From DAHVFK01 sp963755395 (GTDB lineage Bacteria > Pseudomonadota > Gammaproteobacteria > Burkholderiales > SG8-39), in NCBI GenBank assembly GCA_963755395.1, contig CAVWJJ010000003.1, positions 124,001 through 188,000 on the forward strand: a DNA stretch of 64,000 nucleotides. The letters run 5' to 3'. Under the pieces are notes generated by a model, which saw only the letters and a program-made list of their open reading frames with translations, had not been told where the DNA came from and searched no databases. Made by a program: the position numbers and the translations under genes. Position 1 is the first letter of the stretch; every line of letters starts with the position of its first letter. Shown here piece by piece: positions 1 through 7,947 of this stretch.

Positions 1-47
1 GCGCCGAGAGCGGCCAGAATGGCGGTCGATATAAGCAGCTTTCTCAT
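1..47 (-). CDS. Partial gene: N-terminus of an exported protein
   Basis: Only the first 15 codons lie in the window, reading leftward from an ATG at 45-47 (MRKLLISTAILAALG). They look like a signal peptide: two basic residues and then a hydrophobic run. A strong Shine-Dalgarno stretch (GGAGGAG) sits just upstream at about 55-62, which supports the start. The gene is divergent from the NAD(P)HX repair gene. Nothing can be said about the mature protein. Confidence 0.6.
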   Translation of the reverse strand, partial: MRKLLISTAILAALG

Positions 48-106
48 TTTTCCGTCTCCTCCAAAGGGATTGTTGGCGGAACTCGATTCCGCATTGCAGC
101 GACGAC

Positions 107-119
107 CTATAACATATAG
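107..119. promoter_or_regulatory. Short AT-rich inverted repeat with -10-like sequence
   Basis: CTATA-ACA-TATAG is a perfect 5-bp inverted repeat in a GC-rich setting, between two divergent genes. It contains a -10-like TATAAC at 108-113. It may simply be the promoter of the downstream gene. Transcription would begin near 120, at or just before the GTG codons at 119 and 149. Confidence 0.3.
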
Positions 120-1588
120 TGGTCGATTCTGAGAGAAGTCGTCCAAGCGTGTCAATCAATCGGCCGATCTACACCACCGAAGAGATCCGCCGCATCGAGC
201 AGGCGGCAGGCGACGCCTCGCCGCCGTTGATGCAGCGCGCCGGCGAGGCCGCCGCCGAGCTCGCCGCGCGCCTGGTCGGCGAGCGCGGCAAGGACGTGCT
301 GGTGCTCGCCGGACCCGGCAACAACGGCGGCGACGCGCGCATCGCCGCCGAGCGCCTCAAAGGCATGTTCTTCCGCGTCGCCGTAGCGGGCGCGCCCGGC
401 GAGGTCCCCGCCGGCCGCCGCTGGGCGCTGGTGATCGACGGCCTGTTCGGCATCGGCCTCGCGCGCACGCTCGAAGGCGAGTTCGCCAAGCTCGCCGCCT
501 ACGCCGGCGCGCAGCCCTGCCCGGTGCTTGCGCTCGACGTGCCGAGCGGGATCGAGTCCGACACCGGGCGCGTGCTCGGCTGCGCGGTGCGCGCCACGCA
601 CACGCTGACCTTCATCGGGCTCAAGCCCGGCCTGCTCACGCTCGACGGTCCGGACTACTGCGGCGAAGTGAGCGTGGCCGGCCTCGGGCTGGACGCGCGC
701 GCGCTCGCGCCGCCCGGCGGCTGGGTCGCGGGGCCGGAGCTGTTCCCATCCGCGCTCCTGCCGCGCGCGCGCAACTTCCACAAGGGCATGGCAGGATCGG
801 TCGCGGTCCTCGGCGGCGCCGACGGCATGGTCGGCGCGGCGCTGCTCGCCGGGCGCGCCGCGCTCGGGCTCGGCGCCGGGCGCGTCTACTGCGGCCTGCT
901 CGCGCACCAGGCGCTCGCGCTCGACCCGGCGGCGCCCGAGCTGATGCTGCGCCATCCGGACGAGGCGCTCGGGCTCGACGTCGACGCGTTCGTGGTCGGC
1001 CCGGGCCTGGGCCAGGGCGAGCGCGCCGAGACGCTGGTCGGCGCCGCGATCGCGAGCGACCTGCCCTGCGTGCTCGACGCCGACGCGCTCAACCTGATCG
1101 CCGAGAGCGAGGACCTGCGCCGCGCCTGCGCGCGCCGCCGCGCCGAGACCCTGCTCACGCCGCACCCGGGCGAAGCCGCGCGGCTGCTGGTGACGCGCAC
1201 CGCCGAGGTGCAGCACAACCGCCTCGCGGCGGCGCGCAACCTCTCGTCCAACCTGAAGGCGCACGCGCTGCTCAAGGGCAACGGCAGCGTGATCGTGGCG
1301 CGCGACGGCCGCTTCTTCATCAACGCCTCGGGCAACCCGGGCATGGCGAGCGCCGGCATGGGCGATGTCCTGTCGGGCATGCTGGGCGCGCTGCTGGCGC
1401 AGGGCCTGCCGGGCGAGGCCGCACTGGTGCTCGGCGCGCATTTGCACGGCTGCGCCGCCGACGCGCTGGTCGCGCAGGGACAGGGACCGGTGGGGCTGCG
1501 CGCCGGCGAGCTGATCGAGCCCGCGCGCCGGATCTGGAACAGCTGGCTCGCCGCTCAGCCGGGCAGCACCCCGTCCACCAGCGCGTAG
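119..1588 (+). CDS. nnr: Bifunctional NAD(P)H-hydrate epimerase / ADP-dependent NAD(P)H-hydrate dehydratase
   Basis: Cytoplasmic metabolite-repair enzyme. The N-terminal YjeF domain epimerises damaged NAD(P)HX and the C-terminal ribokinase-like domain dehydrates the S form with ADP. The N-domain shows the family start (IYTTEEIRRIEQAA) and GPGNNGGD at residues 65-72. The C-domain shows the NPGMASAGMGDVLSG stretch with GMGD at 413-416, whose Asp is the expected catalytic base. Length (489 aa) fits a fused Nnr. The first codon used is GTG at 119. A second in-frame GTG at 149 (giving MSINRPIYTT) is an equally good start, as most family members have few residues before YTT. The 3' end overlaps the convergent SET-domain gene by 34 bp. 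Confidence 0.93.
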   Translation: MVDSERSRPSVSINRPIYTTEEIRRIEQAAGDASPPLMQRAGEAAAELAARLVGERGKDVLVLAGPGNNGGDARIAAERLKGMFFRVAVAGAPGEVPAGRRWALVIDGLFGIGLARTLEGEFAKLAAYAGAQPCPVLALDVPSGIESDTGRVLGCAVRATHTLTFIGLKPGLLTLDGPDYCGEVSVAGLGLDARALAPPGGWVAGPELFPSALLPRARNFHKGMAGSVAVLGGADGMVGAALLAGRAALGLGAGRVYCGLLAHQALALDPAAPELMLRHPDEALGLDVDAFVVGPGLGQGERAETLVGAAIASDLPCVLDADALNLIAESEDLRRACARRRAETLLTPHPGEAARLLVTRTAEVQHNRLAAARNLSSNLKAHALLKGNGSVIVARDGRFFINASGNPGMASAGMGDVLSGMLGALLAQGLPGEAALVLGAHLHGCAADALVAQGQGPVGLRAGELIEPARRIWNSWLAAQPGSTPSTSA

Positions 1589-1932
1589 TCCACCGTCAGC
1601 TCCTCTCCCGGCGCGATGTCGCGCACGGCGAGGTCCACGCCGTGCGGCTCGCGCGCGAAATCCGGGCGCAGGTTCAGCTCGGCGCTGTGGTTCAGAAACC
1701 GCGCGTCGTCGCAGCACAGGATGAAGCGATTCAGACGCGGATCGAGATAGCCATAGACCAGCAGCCATTCGCGCGCCGGCTGCGGCTGGCGCTCGACGAA
1801 GGCGGGATCCAGCTCGAGGTCGAAGCCTGGGGTGAAGCGCCACACCTCGGCGCCGCGCGCGACCGGCTCGGCCGCAAACACCCCGACGCCGTGGATCGGG
1901 CTGGCCCCGAGCCGTACCCGCAGCTGCAGCAT
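1555..1932 (-). CDS. SET-domain protein (putative lysine methyltransferase)
   Basis: A 125-residue protein consisting of little more than a SET domain. It has the N-terminal GVGVFAAEPVARG turn, the RFLNHS cofactor/pseudoknot motif at about residues 78-83 and the C-terminal ELTVDYAL motif. These are the features by which small bacterial SET proteins are recognised, and they predict S-adenosylmethionine-dependent lysine methylation. The target is unknown. The post-SET cysteine cluster of eukaryotic enzymes is absent. It overlaps nnr tail to tail and is followed on the same strand, upstream, by the DUF1697 gene, 19 bp away. Confidence 0.8.
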   Translation of the reverse strand: MLQLRVRLGASPIHGVGVFAAEPVARGAEVWRFTPGFDLELDPAFVERQPQPAREWLLVYGYLDPRLNRFILCCDDARFLNHSAELNLRPDFAREPHGVDLAVRDIAPGEELTVDYALVDGVLPG

Positions 1933-1951
1933 CGTCGGGAGCGGGCGGCCC

Positions 1952-2519
1952 TCAGGCGGCGGGCGGCGGCGCCGCGCGCTTGGCGCACAGCGCCTGCAGC
2001 GCGCGCACCGTGCGCCAGTTGCGCGTCGTGGCCCTGGCGCCGAGCGTCTTCTCGAAGTAGGCGTTGTTCAAACCGCTCTTGGCGTAGCCGTTCGGGCAGT
2101 ACAGGTACACCACCCGCCCCACCAGCGCCGCCTTCTCGCCTTCCTGCAGCGGCAGCTGCTGCTCGGTGAACAGCGTTTCCGGCACGTGGCGGAACAGAAA
2201 CGTGGCGTGATACAGGCTGCCCGCCTTGGCCGCGCGCGGGGAGAGCGGATTCGCGCGCACGATCTCGTCGAACTCCTTGGCCGGCAGCACCAGCACGTTC
2301 GCTTCCTGGCCGAAGTCGGCCGCAAGCTTCGCCTCGAGCGCATCCGCGAGCGCGTGCGAGTCCTCCTGCGGGGAGGAGAACACCAGGTTGCCGCTTTGCA
2401 GGTAGCTGACCACGTCGGTCAAGCCCGAGCGCCTCGAAGCTCGCGCGCAGCGCGTCGCTGCCGATGCGCTTGCGGCCGCCGACGTTCGCCGCGCGCAGCA
2501 GGGCGACGAACGCCGTCAT
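1952..2519 (-). pseudogene. DUF1697 family protein, single frameshift
   Basis: Begins at the ATG at 2519 with MTAFVALLRAANVGG, the family's characteristic N-terminus. The rest of the family (from LTDVVSYLQSGNLVFSS on) is in the next frame from about 2422. One extra T at about 2421-2423, in the Leu-Thr-Asp codons, accounts for the break. Without it the gene would encode about 188 residues, the normal DUF1697 length. DUF1697 proteins have no settled function, so none is assigned. The break is more likely a sequencing error than decay, since everything else in the reading frame is intact. Confidence 0.75.
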
Positions 2520-2737
2520 GCGCGCGTCCCGGCGCGCGTGCGGCGCAATGAAGTGAAGTGATAGGCAGCGGACATTTTGTCTCGTTGTATCATCGATTTA
2601 CGCCGACTCGCGACGCGAGACAAGCCAGAGCGCTTCAGCCTTCCCCAGCGCGAACATACCACCATCGGCGGCCGAGCGCTTTCGCGCGAGCGAATCTGCT
2701 GCAAGCACTGCGTCAGCCAGGCGTCGCCGCGGGCGCG
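2520..2737. other. Intergenic region between cynS and the DUF1697 gene
   Basis: No convincing gene. Both flanking genes read leftward, so this is the 3' flank of cynS and the promoter side of the DUF1697 gene. An A-rich segment with a -10-like ACAAAAT on the minus strand near 2573-2580 may be that promoter. No hairpin with a T-run was seen. Confidence 0.4.
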
Positions 2738-3178
2738 CTACCACTTTTTGTATGGAAGGAACTTGCCCGACATGGTGACCCTCACCCGGTCGCCCTTCGG
2801 GTCTTCCTCCTTGTCGATTTCGAGCGTGAAGTCGATCGCGCTCATGATCCCGTCGCCGAACTTCTCATGGATCACCGCCTTCATCGGCATGCCGTATACC
2901 TGCATGATCTCGTAGAAACGGTAGATCAGCGGGTCGGTCGGCACCACCGGCCCCAGCCCCTTGCACGGAAACTCCGTCAGCGCCTGCGCCACGTCCGGCC
3001 CAAGCCCGAGCGCCGAGGCGAGCTTCTTCGCCTCCTCCGCCGACGCCTGCGCCTGGCGGTAGAACAGCGCCGCGATCCACACCTCGTCGCGCCCGACGGC
3101 CTTCTCGAGCTTGGCGAAGCTCAGGCCCTTCCTGTTCTTCGCCGCAAACAGCTTTTCGGTGACTTCGGAAATCGTCAT
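2738..3178 (-). CDS. cynS: Cyanate hydratase (cyanase)
   Basis: Catalyses bicarbonate-dependent breakdown of cyanate to ammonia and CO2 in the cytoplasm. It has the N-terminal helix-turn-helix-like domain and the conserved C-terminal catalytic domain. The catalytic triad Arg87, Glu90 and Ser113 (in IYRFYEIM and GDGIMSAIDF) corresponds to E. coli Arg96, Glu99 and Ser122 with a constant offset. The ATG at 3178 is chosen because GGAG lies about 6-9 bases upstream; a TTG six codons earlier is less likely. 146 residues is near the family length. No carbonic anhydrase (cynT) or cyanate transporter is adjacent. Confidence 0.95.
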   Translation of the reverse strand: MTISEVTEKLFAAKNRKGLSFAKLEKAVGRDEVWIAALFYRQAQASAEEAKKLASALGLGPDVAQALTEFPCKGLGPVVPTDPLIYRFYEIMQVYGMPMKAVIHEKFGDGIMSAIDFTLEIDKEEDPKGDRVRVTMSGKFLPYKKW

Positions 3179-3245
3179 GTCGCGCTCCTTTTCCAATTGA
3201 ACGATCCAATCGCAAACCCCGCTCGACCGTCGACGCGGAATTCAC

Positions 3246-3536
3246 TCAGCCGCACCATTGCCGCTCGCAAGGAATCCCGTCGTGGTCCCCGTCCATCTTC
3301 ACGCCCGGGCAGTTCCTCAGGAAGTACGTCGCTTCTGCGCAGGAAGTCATTTGCGAGCAGTGGATCCGCCCGTCGCACCGGAATCGGCCTTCCGAGCGCG
3401 CACCCCGATCCGGCACGGACCCGGCGGCGCCCGATCGGGCAGGCCCGATGTGCGCGTCGACGAAACGGTTTCCATGCCTGCCGAAGCCGTACCAGGCAGC
3501 GACCCAGATAATCAGGAGTAATACCAATGTCCGCAT
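3246..3536 (-). CDS. Membrane-anchored Excalibur calcium-binding domain protein
   Basis: A 96-residue protein. It starts with a hydrophobic signal or anchor (MRTLVLLLIIWVAAWYGF), followed by a short spacer and a C-terminal Excalibur domain: Cys-rich with the DxDxDGIPCE loop (MDGDHDGIPCE, about residues 81-91) and paired cysteines in SCAEATYFLRNCPGV. Excalibur domains are small extracytoplasmic Ca-binding modules often found in nuclease-related or surface proteins. No nuclease domain is present here. The start ATG at 3536 was selected because it directly precedes the hydrophobic segment. The TMEM175-like gene lies 40 bp upstream. Confidence 0.75.
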   Translation of the reverse strand: MRTLVLLLIIWVAAWYGFGRHGNRFVDAHIGPARSGAAGSVPDRGARSEGRFRCDGRIHCSQMTSCAEATYFLRNCPGVKMDGDHDGIPCERQWCG

Positions 3537-3576
3537 TGACCTGCCGATTGAGGGGCGGGCCGGCTCGATGGCAAGG

Positions 3577-4200
3577 CTAGGCCTTTGCGCCGCGACCAAA
3601 GCCGTACTGGTAGCCGACGCGGATGACCGGGACCGCCGCATAGAGGAACAATGCCACGCGCGGTTCGTAGAACGCCGCAACGCTTCCGATGAGAAAGGCA
3701 CAGCCGACGCCAAGCGTGGTCAAGGCCTGCGCGCGCTGGCGCGCGAGAACCGCCGCGTCTTGGGCGTGACTGCCCGTCGCCAGGCGAAACCACGCGAAGC
3801 CGCCCGATGCCGTGAGCATTACCACGCCGTAAAGGGCCACCGGCACGGCTTCGGTCCAGTGCGTCTCGCTTGCAAACGCAGTCGCGAACGGCACCAATGA
3901 CATGAAGAACAGCAGCGCGCCGTTGGCAAACAGCATTGAATAGTTGACCGAACGCACGGATGCCACGATCTCGTGATGAGCGAGCCACATCATGAACACG
4001 TTTCCGAACGACAGCGCGTAGGCGACATAGACGGGCCAAAGCTGCCCGAGTCCCGCCAGCGTCGGCTGCTGCGGCACTTTGAGCTCGAGCACCATGATCG
4101 TGAGAATGATGGCGATGACGCCATCAGAAAACGACTCCAGACGGTTCTTGTCCACCGCGAGGGCCTGACGATATAGGGTATGTGGATCGCCATCTATCAT
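3577..4200 (-). CDS. TMEM175-like (DUF1211) potassium channel family protein
   Basis: 207-residue integral membrane protein with about six hydrophobic helices. The N-terminal RLESFSDGVIAIILTIMVLELKVP contains the FSDG signature of the first helix, which forms the ion filter in the TMEM175/DUF1211 family. Bacterial members are K+ channels, and that is the inferred role. ATG at 4200 is the first start; a GTG at 4155 closer to FSDG is an alternative. The region 3.2-4.2 kb reads as somewhat less GC-rich than its surroundings. Confidence 0.85.
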   Translation of the reverse strand: MIDGDPHTLYRQALAVDKNRLESFSDGVIAIILTIMVLELKVPQQPTLAGLGQLWPVYVAYALSFGNVFMMWLAHHEIVASVRSVNYSMLFANGALLFFMSLVPFATAFASETHWTEAVPVALYGVVMLTASGGFAWFRLATGSHAQDAAVLARQRAQALTTLGVGCAFLIGSVAAFYEPRVALFLYAAVPVIRVGYQYGFGRGAKA

Positions 4201-4253
4201 GGCACAGGCCGCCGGTCGACCCTAGCCGGCAAGGACTGCCGGGCGAAGCGCGC

Positions 4254-4670
4254 CTACTGCTTGCAATCCCCCACCCGCTCGGCGTCGATGCTCTCGCGCT
4301 GGCCGGCGCGCCGCAGGTCGATCCAGACCGACTGCATGGACGCGGCATTGACGTTGAGCTCGGTGACGCCCTTGCGCACGCGCCGCGCGCCGTCGTCGCT
4401 CACGCGGTCCGCGGGGCAGTCGACGGTCACGTTGGTGGTGCGCGGCACGTGGCTGTCGATGCGCACGCTGCAGCCGAGCTTCTCGCTCTCGCGCGCCGCG
4501 GCGATGGCGGCGGCGACCCGATCGAGCGGGTTGCCGCACAGCCTGCTCTGGTGCGGCTCGCCGTTGAGCCTGCTCTTGAGCAGCCACTCGCCGCGCTGGA
4601 CGGCAGGCAGGTCGGCGCGCGCGAGCGAGGCCATCGCGAGCAGGACGGCGGGCAACAGGCGGAGTTTCAT
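4254..4670 (-). CDS. DUF3617-like secreted protein
   Basis: 138 residues with a clear signal peptide (MKLRLLPAVLLAMASLARA, cleavage about residue 19). The mature part starts LPAVQRGEWLLKSRLNG, typical of DUF3617 periplasmic proteins, and has three spaced cysteines (in SRLCGNP, LGCSVR and VDCPAD) plus a C-terminal one. Function unknown for the family. The ATG at 4670 is preferred over a longer frame because it starts the signal peptide. Divergent from the VIT1-type transporter with 65 bp between them. Confidence 0.7.
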   Translation of the reverse strand: MKLRLLPAVLLAMASLARADLPAVQRGEWLLKSRLNGEPHQSRLCGNPLDRVAAAIAAARESEKLGCSVRIDSHVPRTTNVTVDCPADRVSDDGARRVRKGVTELNVNAASMQSVWIDLRRAGQRESIDAERVGDCKQ

Positions 4671-4698
4671 TTCAGGTTCCTGCGTCGCTTCGGATTTT

Positions 4699-4713
4699 CG
4701 CCAATAATAGGCG
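4699..4713. promoter_or_regulatory. Imperfect palindrome between divergent genes
   Basis: CGCCAATAATAGGCG is a 15-bp near-palindrome (one mismatched pair) centred in the short divergent region before the VIT1-type transporter and the DUF3617 gene. It could be an operator for either or both. AT-rich sequence beside it can supply -10 elements in both directions. No regulator can be named. Confidence 0.3.
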
Positions 4714-4735
4714 ATATTCCCGGCGGCGGCACCCA

Positions 4736-5806
4736 ATGGACCAGACATCTTCCAGCAGCGAGTCGCTCGAAGGCGAGCTCACCGCCGCCTACCTCTACCG
4801 CGTGATCGCCGCGAGCGAGCAGGAGCCGCGCCGCAAGCGCCTGTTCGAGGAGCTCGCGCGCGACGCCGAGTCGCAGGCCGGGCACTGGCGCGCGGCGCTC
4901 GCGGCCGAGGGCGCCGCGCCGGCGCCGTTCCGGCCCGCGCTGCGCGCCCGCCTGGTCGCGGCGCTGGTGCGGCTGCTCGGCGCGCGGCGCCTCACGCACG
5001 CGCTGACCGCGATGAAGGTGCGCGGCATGTCGGTCTACCGCGACGGCGGCCCGGTGCCCGCGCCGCGCAGCCCGGGCGCGCTGCCCTCCGAGCACGACGA
5101 GGTGGGCGAGAAGCACCAGGGCGGCGCGGCCGCCGGCGGCGGCGGCAGCCTGCGCGCCGCGGTGTTCGGGGTCAACGACGGCTTGGTGTCGAACGCGAGC
5201 CTGATCCTCGGCGTCGCCGGCGCCGGCACCGGCAACGCGACCGTGCTGCTGGCGGGCGTGGCCGGACTGCTCGCGGGCGCGTTCTCGATGGCCGCGGGCG
5301 AGTACGTCTCGATGCGCTCGCAGCGCGAGATGTTCGAATACCAGATCGCGCTCGAGAAGGCGGAGCTCGAGGCCTACCCCGAGGAGGAGGCCGAGGAGCT
5401 GGCGCTGATCTTCGAGGCGCGCGGCATGGCGGCGGACGAGGCGCGCCAGTACGCGGCGCAACTGATCGCCGACCCCAAGCGCGCGCTCGAGACGTTGACG
5501 CGCGAGGAGCTTGGGCTCAACCCGGGCGAGCTCGGCTCGCCCTGGGGCGCGGCCGGCTATTCCTTCCTCGCCTTCGCGCTCGGCGGCGCGATCCCGCTTG
5601 CGCCCTACCTGGTAACGCGCGGGCCGGACGCGCTCGCCGCATCGATCGTGCTGTCGGCCGCGGCGCTGTTCGCCGTGGGCGCGTCGATCAGCCTGTTCAC
5701 CGGGCGCTCGGCGCTGGCGGGCGGGCTGCGCATGCTCGGCATCGGCGCCGCCGCGGGCGCGATCACCTACGCCATCGGCAGCGCGGTCGGCGTCGGGCTG
5801 TCGTAA
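4736..5806 (+). CDS. Ferritin-like/VIT1-CCC1 family metal transporter
   Basis: 356 residues in two parts. Residues 1-135 form a helical ferritin/rubrerythrin-like domain (LEGELTAAYLYRVIAASEQEPRRKRLFEELARDAE, then about 50 residues on HGG-rich linker). Residues 138-356 form a CCC1/VIT1 membrane domain with the family motifs GVNDGLVSNASLILGV and AAGEYVSMRSQ and about five helices. VIT1/CCC1 proteins move Fe2+ or Mn2+ out of the cytosol. Proteins with an added ferritin-like domain (MbfA/Er-VIT type) are iron exporters that protect against iron and peroxide. That role is inferred here. It is followed by SlyD-like and peroxiredoxin genes on the other strand. Confidence 0.85.
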   Translation: MDQTSSSSESLEGELTAAYLYRVIAASEQEPRRKRLFEELARDAESQAGHWRAALAAEGAAPAPFRPALRARLVAALVRLLGARRLTHALTAMKVRGMSVYRDGGPVPAPRSPGALPSEHDEVGEKHQGGAAAGGGGSLRAAVFGVNDGLVSNASLILGVAGAGTGNATVLLAGVAGLLAGAFSMAAGEYVSMRSQREMFEYQIALEKAELEAYPEEEAEELALIFEARGMAADEARQYAAQLIADPKRALETLTREELGLNPGELGSPWGAAGYSFLAFALGGAIPLAPYLVTRGPDALAASIVLSAAALFAVGASISLFTGRSALAGGLRMLGIGAAAGAITYAIGSAVGVGLS

Positions 5807-5812
5807 GGACGG

Positions 5813-6280
5813 CTACTGCGGCCGGTCGGGCGCGCCGCGCTCGATCTCGCCCGGGCTCGCGTCGCGCACCACCAGCACGCGGCAAGTGAACTCAAGCGCC
5901 ATGCCCGCGAGCGGGTGGTTGGCGTCAAGCACCACCTTGTTCTCGGCTACGTCGGTGACCAGATAGAGCTGAGGCGCGCCGCCGTCGAACGCGTCCTCGA
6001 CTTCCATCCCGACCTCGATTCCCGCGCCGTAGCGGCTGAGCGGCTCGACCCGCATCAGCTCCGGGTCGTAGTCGCCGAAGGCCTGCTCGGGCTCGAGGTG
6101 CACGCGCACCAGCTCGCCCTCGGCTTTGCCCTCGAGCGCCTGCTCGAGCGCCTCCGGCAGGCCGCCGTGGCCGCCGTGCAGGTAGACCAGCGCATCGCCC
6201 GCCGCATGCAGCAGCGCGCCCTGCGCGTCGTGCAGCTCGACGGTCATCGACACCACCTTGTTGCGCTCGATCGAGTCCAA
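5813..6280 (-). CDS. slyD: SlyD-like FKBP-type peptidyl-prolyl isomerase
   Basis: 155 residues with an FKBP domain interrupted by the IF (insert-in-flap) chaperone domain. FGDYDPELMR and LDANHPLAGMALEFTCRVLVVRDA are hallmark SlyD segments. The His/Cys-rich metal-binding tail of E. coli SlyD is absent, so nickel handling is not implied. Only TTG (6280) lies before the conserved IERNKVVSMTVEL start. A stop codon directly precedes it, so TTG initiation coupled to the upstream peroxiredoxin (stop 3 bases away) is most likely. The other option is ATG at 6247, which would cut the first strand. Confidence 0.85.
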   Translation of the reverse strand: MDSIERNKVVSMTVELHDAQGALLHAAGDALVYLHGGHGGLPEALEQALEGKAEGELVRVHLEPEQAFGDYDPELMRVEPLSRYGAGIEVGMEVEDAFDGGAPQLYLVTDVAENKVVLDANHPLAGMALEFTCRVLVVRDASPGEIERGAPDRPQ

Positions 6281-6283
6281 GGC

Positions 6284-6754
6284 TCAGGCCTTGAGCTTGC
6301 GCACCACGTCGAATACCTCGGCCGCCTGGCCGCGCGGGTTGACGCCGTAGGCGACGTGGCGCAGCACCCCTTTCTTGTCGATGACGAAGGTCGAGCGCAC
6401 CAGGCACTCGCGGCGCTGGCCCTCGATCTGCTTCTGCTGCAGCACGCCGTAGAGGCGGCACACCTCACCCTCGAGGTCCGACAGCAGCGCGATCGACACG
6501 CCGTTCTTGTCGCGGAAGCTCGCATGCGTGAGGCAGTCGTCGCGCGACACGCCGAGGATGACGCAGCCGTGCTTGTTGAACTGGTCCTCGTGGTCGGAGA
6601 ATTCCACCGCCTGCAGGGTGCAGCCCGGCGTGCCGTCGCGGGGATAGAAATACAGCACGACGTTCTTCTTGCCGCGGTACGCCGCCAGACTCACGGTCTG
6701 CATGTCGGCGTCCGGCAGGGAAAACGCTGGCGCGATCTTTCCGGGTTGCAGCAT
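6284..6754 (-). CDS. bcp: Peroxiredoxin, BCP/PrxQ type
   Basis: 156 residues, thioredoxin fold. It reduces hydrogen and organic peroxides in the cytoplasm. The peroxidatic cysteine is Cys45 in PRDGTPGCTLQAVEF. The usual resolving cysteine five residues later (Cys50 in E. coli BCP) is Val here, so this enzyme must use another cysteine (Cys64, a Cys near 75 or one in EGEVCRLYG) or act as a 1-Cys enzyme. Probably cotranscribed with the SlyD-like gene. Divergent from the ribosomal hydroxylase gene. Confidence 0.92.
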   Translation of the reverse strand: MLQPGKIAPAFSLPDADMQTVSLAAYRGKKNVVLYFYPRDGTPGCTLQAVEFSDHEDQFNKHGCVILGVSRDDCLTHASFRDKNGVSIALLSDLEGEVCRLYGVLQQKQIEGQRRECLVRSTFVIDKKGVLRHVAYGVNPRGQAAEVFDVVRKLKA

Positions 6755-6807
6755 GTCGCGCCGATTCTAGCCCATGCGGTTTGTCCGTTGGCAAGCGCCG
6801 GCTTGCA

Positions 6808-6813
6808 TATAAT
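6808..6813 (+). promoter_or_regulatory. TATAAT -10 box placing the start site at the ATG
   Basis: A consensus TATAAT ends seven bases before the ATG at 6820. With normal spacing transcription would start at or within a base of the A of ATG, giving a leaderless mRNA. No Shine-Dalgarno precedes the ATG. The -35 region (CCGTTG at 6785-6790, 17-bp spacer) is weak. Confidence 0.55.
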
Positions 6814-6819
6814 CGCGAA

Positions 6820-7947
6820 ATGCGCGATCGCCTGCTCGGCGGCCTTTCGCCGCGCACCTTCATGCTGCGCCACTGGCAGAAACGCCCGCTCCTGGTGCGC
6901 GGCGCGCTGCCCGGTTTTCGAGGCCTGGGCGGCAAGCGCGCACTCGCTGCGCTCGCCGCGCGCGACGACGTCGAGTCGCGCCTGGTGGAGCGCCGGCGCG
7001 CGCGCTGGCGCGTGACGCACGGGCCGATCGCGGCGGCGCGACTGCGCCGCGCCGGCCCGATCGACTGGGCGCTGCTGGTGAGCGGCGTCAACCTGTTCGA
7101 CGCGGCCGCAGACCGGCTGCTGCGCCGCTTCGACTTCCTGCCGCAGGCGCGCCTGGACGACGTGATGGTGAGCTACGCCGTGCCCGGCGGCGGAGTCGGA
7201 CCGCACGCCGATTCGTACGACGTGTTCCTGCTGCAGGGGCCCGGGCGGCGCGTCTGGCGCCTGCAGCCGCCGCGCGACTGGGCGCTGGTCGCGGGCGCGC
7301 CGCTGCGCCTGATCGCGGACTTCGCCCCAGAGGAGGAGATCCTGGCCGAGCCCGGCGACCTGCTCTACCTGCCCCCGGGCTGGGGACACGACGGCGTCGC
7401 GCTCGAGCACTGTTTCACCTATTCGATCGGCTTTCGCGCCCCGCGCGGCGCCGAGCTCGGTGCCGCCTTCCTCGACTGGCTGCAGGCGCGCGGGCTGCCC
7501 GAGCGCGAGTACCGCGACCCGGGCCTGCGCCCGGCCGCGCACAGCGCGCGAATCCCTGATCGGATGCTGCGCCACGCCGCCGCGACGCTGGCGCGCATGC
7601 GCTGGTCGGGCGCCGACGTGGCCGACTTCCTGGGCGAGTACCTGAGCGCGCCCAAGCCGCACGTCAGCTTCGCCCCGCGCCGGCGCAGGCTCGCGCGCGC
7701 GGCCTTCGCGCAGCGGCTCGCCCGCGCCGACGCGGTGCTCGACCGCAGGACTCAGCTGCTGTACCTGGGGCGGCGCTTCTACCTCAACGGCGACGCGCTC
7801 ACGGCGCGCCCGGCCCAGCGCGCAACGCTCGCCGCGCTGGCGGACGCGCGCCGCCTCGCCGGACGCGCGCTGGCGCGCGGCGGGCTGGCGGAACTCGCGC
7901 AGGAGTGGTACCAGGACGGAGTGCTGCACCTGGAGCGCGCGGCATGA
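6820..7947 (+). CDS. roxA: JmjC-type cupin: ribosomal protein uL16 arginine hydroxylase-like (RoxA/YcfD family)
   Basis: 375 residues. Fe(II)/2-oxoglutarate oxygenase of the YcfD/RoxA type, which hydroxylates an arginine of ribosomal protein L16. N-terminal SPRTFMLRHWQKRPLLVRGA is the family signature. The iron-binding HxD is in GPHADSYDVFLLQ (about residue 132 of this start), and the LPPGWGHDGVALE region supplies the distal His. The C-terminal dimerisation and winged-helix region is present. The ATG at 6820 is chosen over an earlier TTG because of the alignment to YcfD starts and the TATAAT box. The stop overlaps the next gene (ATGA). Confidence 0.88.
   Translation: MRDRLLGGLSPRTFMLRHWQKRPLLVRGALPGFRGLGGKRALAALAARDDVESRLVERRRARWRVTHGPIAAARLRRAGPIDWALLVSGVNLFDAAADRLLRRFDFLPQARLDDVMVSYAVPGGGVGPHADSYDVFLLQGPGRRVWRLQPPRDWALVAGAPLRLIADFAPEEEILAEPGDLLYLPPGWGHDGVALEHCFTYSIGFRAPRGAELGAAFLDWLQARGLPEREYRDPGLRPAAHSARIPDRMLRHAAATLARMRWSGADVADFLGEYLSAPKPHVSFAPRRRRLARAAFAQRLARADAVLDRRTQLLYLGRRFYLNGDALTARPAQRATLAALADARRLAGRALARGGLAELAQEWYQDGVLHLERAA

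Noticed and set aside
2516..2704. Possible 62-codon gene between cynS and the DUF1697 gene
   Set aside because: No family features, poor codon pattern and overlap with the DUF1697 start region.
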